In this document: one piece after another, positions 59,572 through 64,000 of the stretch
How the letters are laid out: each line of letters opens with the position of its first letter
Numbering within the stretch: position 1 is the first letter of the stretch
NCBI RefSeq assembly: GCF_946482605.1
Contig: NZ_CAMLSE010000010.1
Span: forward strand, 218,164-282,163
DNA: 64,000 bases
Reading direction: 5' to 3'
Source: an uncultured Dyadobacter sp.
GTDB lineage: Bacteria; Bacteroidota; Bacteroidia; Cytophagales; Spirosomataceae
Made by a program: the position numbers and the translations under genes
Notes under the pieces: model-generated
Database searches by the model: none
What the model saw: only the letters and a program-made list of their open reading frames with translations
Told to the model about the DNA's origin: nothing

Positions 59572-60678
59572 TTAAGCAAATTTCCGCTTCACGATCGCAA
59601 GCAATGCGGTCACCGCCTCTCCGTTTACATCCCAGGCATACTTGGAAGCATAGCGGTGCCAGATCAGGTTTTCCGCCTCCTCAAAGCTTTTCACTCTGTC
59701 CAATTCATAGATCGCCTTGTCGAAATGCTCACTGTTGCGATCGAAAAGCTGATTGACAAACATGAAGCGCTGACCCAAAGGAATCGAGCCCGCAATATTG
59801 TCCACTTTCAGAGGCACACTTCCATATGCCTTATCATCCGATGGTTTAGGCAGTTCGACTTTGAAACGGTTGTTAAGAGAATCTCTTTCGCCTCCCGCAT
59901 TGGCCTTTGCAACGATTTCACTGATGACCGCCGATGCCGGTTCTGCACGGGGTGCGGCCGGACGCGCCGTACTGGGTTCGAGCGCGCTGAAAGCCGAATC
60001 AAAGAATGACTCATGCTTGTGTGTATGCTGAACGCTCTTGCTGCTGTCTTCTATTTTTAATTCACTCAGATTGACCGGGAATATTTCGGATAGCTGCAAC
60101 AGATGCTCCTCGGTATCATCGATCAGATCGGCGTTGTCCTTGAACTCATAGAGCCAGCTCACCGCCTGGGTCTGATACACGGAATCTGATCCGCTATCGG
60201 TAAGCCGTGCCAGAAGCGCTTCCGCTATGCCACGGTGGATATGTGTATATTTTACAAGCTGTTCGGCTTTCGCGTGGGTAAACTCCGCGTCGGCGACAGC
60301 CCTGATCTTGCCTTCGAAATAAGCGGCAGGTGCCAGCAGCAGTGTTAATGACTCCTTTACCGACTCGGACAGCAATGGTTCCAGATCGGCTCTGCGCACC
60401 GCGATATGTTGGGAAGCCGTGTTCATAAATTCTTCCAGCGCGCTTTTTACTTCGTCATTGGAAAAATCGAAATAAGGACTGCGGAAGGCTTCGGCATTGC
60501 TTTTCCATTCTTCGAACAGGCGATTAAGAATACCCAGGTTGACCTGTCTTACGGGTGTCAGTTTTAATAATCCGGCACCGGTAATGACGTCCTGCGACCT
60601 GTACACTTCGTTCAAAACCGTCGTCGTGAACCGTGCTGAGTACTGGTTGAGTGCGATTGAATTCAAATTATCCGGCAT
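59572..60678 (-). CDS. Unknown cytoplasmic protein, 368 residues
   Basis: I do not recognise a family. I start at 60678 (MPDNLNSIALNQYSARF); the frame is open a further 27 codons upstream, but that stretch is AT-rich and overlaps the region of divergent promoters. There is no signal peptide or membrane segment. The protein appears all-helical, with a long N-terminal helical domain (VLNEVYRSQDVITGAGLLKL, FRSPYFDFSNDEVKSALEEF) and a low-complexity alanine/proline linker (SALEPSTARPAAPRAEPASA) at about residue 245. A C-terminal part contains LNNRFKVELPKPSDDK and SIPLGQRFMFVNQLFDRN. It is divergent from tdk by about 103 bp. It may be a Bacteroidota-specific protein. Function cannot be inferred. 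Confidence 0.75.
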   Translation of the reverse strand: MPDNLNSIALNQYSARFTTTVLNEVYRSQDVITGAGLLKLTPVRQVNLGILNRLFEEWKSNAEAFRSPYFDFSNDEVKSALEEFMNTASQHIAVRRADLEPLLSESVKESLTLLLAPAAYFEGKIRAVADAEFTHAKAEQLVKYTHIHRGIAEALLARLTDSGSDSVYQTQAVSWLYEFKDNADLIDDTEEHLLQLSEIFPVNLSELKIEDSSKSVQHTHKHESFFDSAFSALEPSTARPAAPRAEPASAVISEIVAKANAGGERDSLNNRFKVELPKPSDDKAYGSVPLKVDNIAGSIPLGQRFMFVNQLFDRNSEHFDKAIYELDRVKSFEEAENLIWHRYASKYAWDVNGEAVTALLAIVKRKFA

Positions 60679-60781
60679 AACGAATAAGAGCTTTTGGTAA
60701 CGATGTGTTGGGAAAAATATGTTTGATTTGTAAATATAAAATAAAAATCGACCTTTCAATGGGTCGGTTGGGCACCAAAAT

Positions 60782-61387
60782 ATGTTTGTAGAACCATCCC
60801 ACAGAAGAGAAAATCAAAATCCCCGGACCGGCTGGATCGAAGTCATTTGCGGCTCGATGTTTTCCGGAAAAACCGAAGAACTCATCCGCAGACTCAACCG
60901 CGCGAAAATTGCCCGGCAAAGAATACAGATTTTCAAACCTGCTCTCGATAAACGATACCACGACGAGAACATTGTTTCCCATAATGACAATTCAATCCCT
61001 TCCATACCCGTACAATCGTCGCAGCAAATATCAGACCTGGCGCAAAATTGCGAGGTCGTGGGCTTCGACGAAGCGCAGTTTTTCGATGAAGGGATCGTGG
61101 AAATATGCAACCAGCTGGCCAATGCGGGCAAGCGCGTAATCATTGCGGGCCTGGATATGGACTATATGGGTAAACCCTTTGGCTGCATGCCCCAACTGAT
61201 CGCCATTGCGGAATATGTCACCAAAGTTCACGCCGTATGCATGGTGTGTGGGGAGGTTGCTTCGCATTCCTACCGGCTGTCGCCCTCGAATGAGCGCGTG
61301 CTCCTCGGTGAGACGGACCTGTACGAGGCCCGTTGCCGCCGATGCTTCAATCTCGGCGAGACAGCCTACGATTTATATTCCAAATGA
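60782..61387 (+). CDS. tdk: Thymidine kinase
   Basis: The 201-residue protein phosphorylates thymidine in the salvage path. It has [20 protein letters not shown] with the P-loop [37 protein letters not shown] with the DEAQ magnesium/catalytic motif, [12 protein letters not shown], and the zinc site in [20 protein letters not shown] and YEARCRRCF. Four cysteines (CxxC...CxxC) bind zinc. Start and length are normal for type II thymidine kinase. It overlaps the next start by 4 bp (ATGA). Confidence 0.96.
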   Translation: MFVEPSHRRENQNPRTGWIEVICGSMFSGKTEELIRRLNRAKIARQRIQIFKPALDKRYHDENIVSHNDNSIPSIPVQSSQQISDLAQNCEVVGFDEAQFFDEGIVEICNQLANAGKRVIIAGLDMDYMGKPFGCMPQLIAIAEYVTKVHAVCMVCGEVASHSYRLSPSNERVLLGETDLYEARCRRCFNLGETAYDLYSK

Positions 61388-62025
61388 AAAAGCAAAGGCT
61401 ACTGGTTTTCTCGCTTGCATTGAATGCGTTTCTGATCGCAACGTTTTTGGTCCTTGGCTACGTCTACCGCGACAAGATTGCCCAGCGTTTCGTACGGCTC
61501 CGAGGTAACCCGACGATCGTCATGTACGGCAACTCCATTACCGCCCAAGGCAAATGGGTGGAGCTGCTGGGCAGAACGGATGTTATGAACAATGCACTGC
61601 CCGGACAGGCTACCTATCATTTTCTCCAACTGATCCAGACGCACGTTATCGATTTGCATCCGAGAGTTTGCTTCATCAAAGGCGGCATTAACGACATCAC
61701 GCTCGGCGTTGCACAGGAAAAGATTCAGGCTAATTTTAGGACAATGCTTGTGATGCTCATGCAAAATGGCATTACCCCGGTGGTAACGCTCACCATTTAT
61801 GAACGCAACGATCCGTCCAGCAAAAAGGAAGTCGACGCGTTGAACACCTTTCTCATTACTTTTTGTAAACAAAATAATATCACTTGTATCGACCTCAACC
61901 GCTACGTTTCCGATTCCACCGGCCTCCGCACCGAATTTTCCGTCGACAAAAAGCATTTGAATACCAACGCCTACAAAATCTGGGCAAGAGAAGTCTCCCG
62001 GGTTTTAAAAGAGAAAGGGATTTAA
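61384..62025 (+). CDS. SGNH/GDSL-type hydrolase with N-terminal membrane anchor
   Basis: The ATG at 61384 overlaps the tdk stop (ATGA). The 213-residue protein has an N-terminal hydrophobic segment ([20 protein letters not shown]), then the four SGNH blocks. Block I is [14 protein letters not shown], with the nucleophile serine in a GNS form of the GDS motif. Block II is the glycine in LPGQATYHF, block III is [11 protein letters not shown] (the G-x-N asparagine), and block V is [15 protein letters not shown] (the D-x-x-H pair). It probably faces the periplasm and hydrolyses an ester, perhaps on a lipid or polysaccharide. Translation is coupled to tdk, but no functional link is clear. Confidence 0.87.
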   Translation: MKKQRLLVFSLALNAFLIATFLVLGYVYRDKIAQRFVRLRGNPTIVMYGNSITAQGKWVELLGRTDVMNNALPGQATYHFLQLIQTHVIDLHPRVCFIKGGINDITLGVAQEKIQANFRTMLVMLMQNGITPVVTLTIYERNDPSSKKEVDALNTFLITFCKQNNITCIDLNRYVSDSTGLRTEFSVDKKHLNTNAYKIWAREVSRVLKEKGI

Positions 62026-62047
62026 AAACATATTTAGCTTAAAAGCA

Positions 62048-62075
62048 GAAAGCCGCCCATTGCTGAGCGGCTTTC
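62048..62075. terminator. Terminator between the SGNH hydrolase and DAHP synthase genes
   Basis: GAAAGCCGC at 62048-62056 pairs perfectly with GCGGCTTTC at 62067-62075, a 9-bp stem with a 10-base loop. It lies between convergent genes. The T-run is weak on both strands. Confidence 0.65.
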
Positions 62076-62096
62076 GTATTTATGATCAATCCTGAC

Positions 62097-63197
62097 TTAT
62101 GCGTTCACCTGGTTCATCACCTCGGTTTGCTTGCGGATCGATTCCATATGAACGAGTTTGAAAAGCTCGTCCACCAGATTTGGATACAGATTCATGCTTC
62201 TTCCCCATCCGGCACGGGTTTCCAGAACTTCACGGAAACGGTCTACCTGGTAAGCAGCTACGTTGTTATCACGTTTGTATTCTGCCAGCTTCTCAACCAA
62301 AGCCATGCGATTTGCCAATGTTTCCAGCAACTCACGGTCCAGGTTATCGATTTTGCCTCGGATAATTTCAAGCTGTGATGCGTAATCGCTGCCGTAAGAT
62401 TCTTTGCGAACGTGCAGATCATGCAGCATTTGTCCCAATGCAGCTGGGGTCAATTGCTGAGCCGCGTCGGACCATGCTTTGTCCGGATCACGGTGTGATT
62501 CGATGATGAGACCGTCGTAGTGCAGGTCAAGCGCGCGCTGTGCGATCTCGTACAGGTATGCACGCTTACCAGCCATGTGGCTTGGGTCGCCGATAACCGG
62601 TAGCTGTGGGAAAATCGTTTTCAGTTCGATCGCGATATTCCACATCGGAGAGTTACGGAATTTAGTTTCCTGTGCATTGGAGAAACCGCGGTGGATCGCA
62701 CCCAGTTTCTTCACGCCAGCCTGGTTCAGACGTTCCAGGGCACCTACCCACAGTTGCAGGTCAGGGTTTACAGGGTTTTTTACCAGAACAGGTACGTCAA
62801 TTCCTTTCAATGCGTCGGCAAGTTCCTGAACATTGAATGGGTTAACCGTTGTACGGGCACCTACCCAGAGAATATCAACTCCATATTTCAACGCCAGTTC
62901 GATGTGCTGAGGCGTAGCAACCTCCACAGCTACGGGCAACCCGGTTTGCTGCTTTACAGCCTGCAACCATGGCAAAGCCGCCTCTCCCATACCTTCAAAG
63001 CTGCCTGGACGAGTCCTCGGTTTCCAAACTCCCGCACGGATCACGTGCGCAAATCCTTCCTCTTTGATCTGGGTTGCGGTTTCTAACATTTGTTCCTCGG
63101 TCTCTGCGCTGCAAGGCCCGGCGATTACCAAAGGCTTTCCTTCGGTATTGATCCAACTGCTAAGCGGAAGGATATCTAGAGAAGCATTCATACTCAA
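62097..63197 (-). CDS. Bifunctional DAHP synthase (KDO8P-synthase-like type) / chorismate mutase
   Basis: The 366-residue protein fuses two shikimate enzymes. Residues about 15-265 form a DAHP synthase barrel of the short class: VIAGPCSAETEEQMLETATQ, VIRAGVWKPRTRPGSFEGMG, DILWVGARTTVNPFNVQELA, VPVLVKNPVNPDLQLWVGAL, and VIGDPSHMAGKRAYL. Residues about 275-360 are an AroQ-type helical chorismate mutase: LEIIRGKIDNLDRELLETLA, NRMALVEKLAEYKRDN, ETRAGWGRSMNLYPNLVDEL. The domain order DAHPS then CM occurs across Bacteroidota. The mutase part can act both as enzyme and as an allosteric sensor of prephenate or chorismate. I start at 63197; an ATG two codons later is equally possible. Confidence 0.95.
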   Translation of the reverse strand: MSMNASLDILPLSSWINTEGKPLVIAGPCSAETEEQMLETATQIKEEGFAHVIRAGVWKPRTRPGSFEGMGEAALPWLQAVKQQTGLPVAVEVATPQHIELALKYGVDILWVGARTTVNPFNVQELADALKGIDVPVLVKNPVNPDLQLWVGALERLNQAGVKKLGAIHRGFSNAQETKFRNSPMWNIAIELKTIFPQLPVIGDPSHMAGKRAYLYEIAQRALDLHYDGLIIESHRDPDKAWSDAAQQLTPAALGQMLHDLHVRKESYGSDYASQLEIIRGKIDNLDRELLETLANRMALVEKLAEYKRDNNVAAYQVDRFREVLETRAGWGRSMNLYPNLVDELFKLVHMESIRKQTEVMNQVNA

Positions 63198-63269
63198 AAA
63201 CTTGTCCTTTAAAAAAATTGATAATTGTAATATTTTGATCCGGTATTATGCGTATTTCTTGGATTGACG

Positions 63270-63277
63270 TACATTTG
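63270..63277 (+). promoter_or_regulatory. Putative proline dehydrogenase promoter, -7 element
   Basis: TACATTTG matches TAnnTTTG exactly and lies 100 bp before the start codon, leaving a leader of about 95 bases. No TTG at the -33 distance was found. Confidence 0.4.
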
Positions 63278-63377
63278 ATGCCGTAAAAGTCAATCAACTT
63301 CTTAACGTGTATTACTTTCTTCCTGTGTTTTTATAATCAATTGTTAAACAGTCGCTCAGGAAAAACGTACATCCAAA

Positions 63378-64000
63378 ATGGCATATCCGTCACCAAAAGA
63401 CCAAATACCTGTATTTTTTGAAGATACTTCCGTTGCCTTTGCCTCCAAATCAGACGCTAAACTAAGGAAGACATACTGGTTATTCAGCCTTATGAATCAG
63501 GCTCGAGTGGTAAATTTAGGCACTTTTTTTATAAAGCTCGCACTAAAACTTAACTTACCTATAAAAAATCTCATTCGAGTCACGATTTTTGAACAATTCT
63601 GTGGCGGTGAGACGATTAACGACTGCAATCCGACGATCGCCTCCCTGGGCCAGTCGGGTATCGGCACGATACTGGATTATTCCGTTGAAGGGGAAGATAA
63701 AGAGAGCAGCTTCGATATTACCGCCACCGAAATCCTGAAAACGATCGACAAGGCGGCAGACTCCGGGACCATTCCATTTTCTGTTTTCAAAATAACCGGG
63801 GTCGCTTCCTCAGACCTTCTCGAGAAAGTACAACGCAAAGATCCCCTCTCGGAAGAAGAGCAGGCCGCTTACAGGCGCGCAACGCAGCGCGTGGAGCGCC
63901 TCTGCCGGCACGCACATGAGTTGAGCGTACGGATCTTTATAGACGCCGAAGAGAGTTGGATACAGGGCGTGATCGATGACCTGGCATACGATATGATGCA
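63378..64000 (+). CDS. Proline dehydrogenase family protein, 5' part
   Basis: ATG at 63378 opens a frame that continues to the window end without a stop (207 codons). It reads IPVFFEDTSVAFASKSDAKL, KTYWLFSLMNQARVVNLGTF, FEQFCGGETIND, IGTILDYSVEGED, PFSVFKITGVASSDLLEKVQ and VRIFIDAEESWIQGVIDDLA. The order and the segments LDYSVEGE, VFKITG and DAEESW match proline dehydrogenase (PRODH) of the Bacteroidota type, which oxidises proline to pyrroline-5-carboxylate with FAD. The C-terminal half lies outside. It is divergent from the DAHP synthase gene. Confidence 0.9.
   Translation, partial: MAYPSPKDQIPVFFEDTSVAFASKSDAKLRKTYWLFSLMNQARVVNLGTFFIKLALKLNLPIKNLIRVTIFEQFCGGETINDCNPTIASLGQSGIGTILDYSVEGEDKESSFDITATEILKTIDKAADSGTIPFSVFKITGVASSDLLEKVQRKDPLSEEEQAAYRRATQRVERLCRHAHELSVRIFIDAEESWIQGVIDDLAYDMM

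Noticed and set aside
60781..60788. TATGTTTG as a promoter -7 element for tdk
   Set aside because: It includes the tdk start codon itself, so a transcript from it would lack the start.
1..64000. tRNA, rRNA, insertion sequences, prophage, riboswitches
   Set aside because: I read the intergenic regions on both strands and saw no cloverleaf, transposase, integrase or recognisable riboswitch core. A covariance-model search would be needed to exclude small RNAs.

Overview
The window looks like a chromosomal segment of a member of the Bacteroidota, most likely a Cytophagales/Spirosomaceae organism (Dyadobacter-like). The basis is family content: SusD, STN-type TonB-dependent receptor and DUF4249 lipoproteins, the gliding-linked GldE, a bacterial ComA homologue, an arginine pathway with an acyl-ornithine carbamoyltransferase, and promoter elements of the TTG-N17..23-TAnnTTTG type used by Bacteroidota. 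The genus is inference from memory, not from a search. I saw no rRNA, tRNA, prophage, transposase or CRISPR array.

Layout. 1-4378: the distal end of a polysaccharide utilisation locus (SusD C-terminus, LamG lipoprotein, two GH144-like glucanases), probably for beta-1,2-glucan, closed by a strong terminator. 4452-7102: secreted Kelch propeller and M1 metallopeptidase. 7097-9853 (minus): thiamine pyrophosphokinase, a heptad-repeat coiled-coil protein, MazG and a hotdog thioesterase. 10018-11512: phosphosulfolactate synthase family protein and DedA. 11664-18497 (minus): guaB, gldE, ssb, a Gfo/Idh-PhyH pair, mutY. 18657-21670: HU, TPR protein, a 29-residue basic protein missed by ordinary gene callers, and RNase E/G. 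21675-26638 (minus): enoyl-CoA hydratase, argE, proA, proB, aat. 27018-34047: a GNAT enzyme that may fill the missing acylglutamate synthase step, then argG, a VapC-type toxin-antitoxin pair, argC, argD, argF' and hemH. 34090-38712 (minus): cysteine desulfurase, glmM, Anbu peptidase and alpha-E protein. 38927-45390: HerA-like ATPase, thioesterase, oxidoreductase, ceramidase-like protein, YceI, transglutaminase. 45667-48710: threonine catabolism (kbl, tdh) opposite an Lrp regulator. 48707-56973 (minus): a tight five-gene envelope operon (secreted protein, STN-TonB receptor, two DUF4249 lipoproteins, MG2/plug protein). 57216-63197: epimerase, HMG-CoA lyase, an unknown protein, thymidine kinase, SGNH hydrolase and DAHP synthase-chorismate mutase. 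63378-64000: start of a proline dehydrogenase, cut by the window end.

The arginine and proline genes form two divergent arms around 26.6-27.0 kb. argE, proB and proA lie on the left. The GNAT gene, argG, argC, argD and argF' lie on the right. argB and argH are not in the window. The toxin-antitoxin pair is stitched into the right arm by start/stop overlaps.

The most unusual non-coding content is a set of dispersed repeats. Cruciform elements lie at 40558-40681, 45420-45579 and 58296-58575. Arrays of the octamer ACTCATTM lie directly upstream of the kbl and HMG-CoA lyase start codons. The main candidates for something undescribed are these repeats, the STN-TonB/DUF4249/MG2-plug operon and the arginine-embedded toxin-antitoxin pair.
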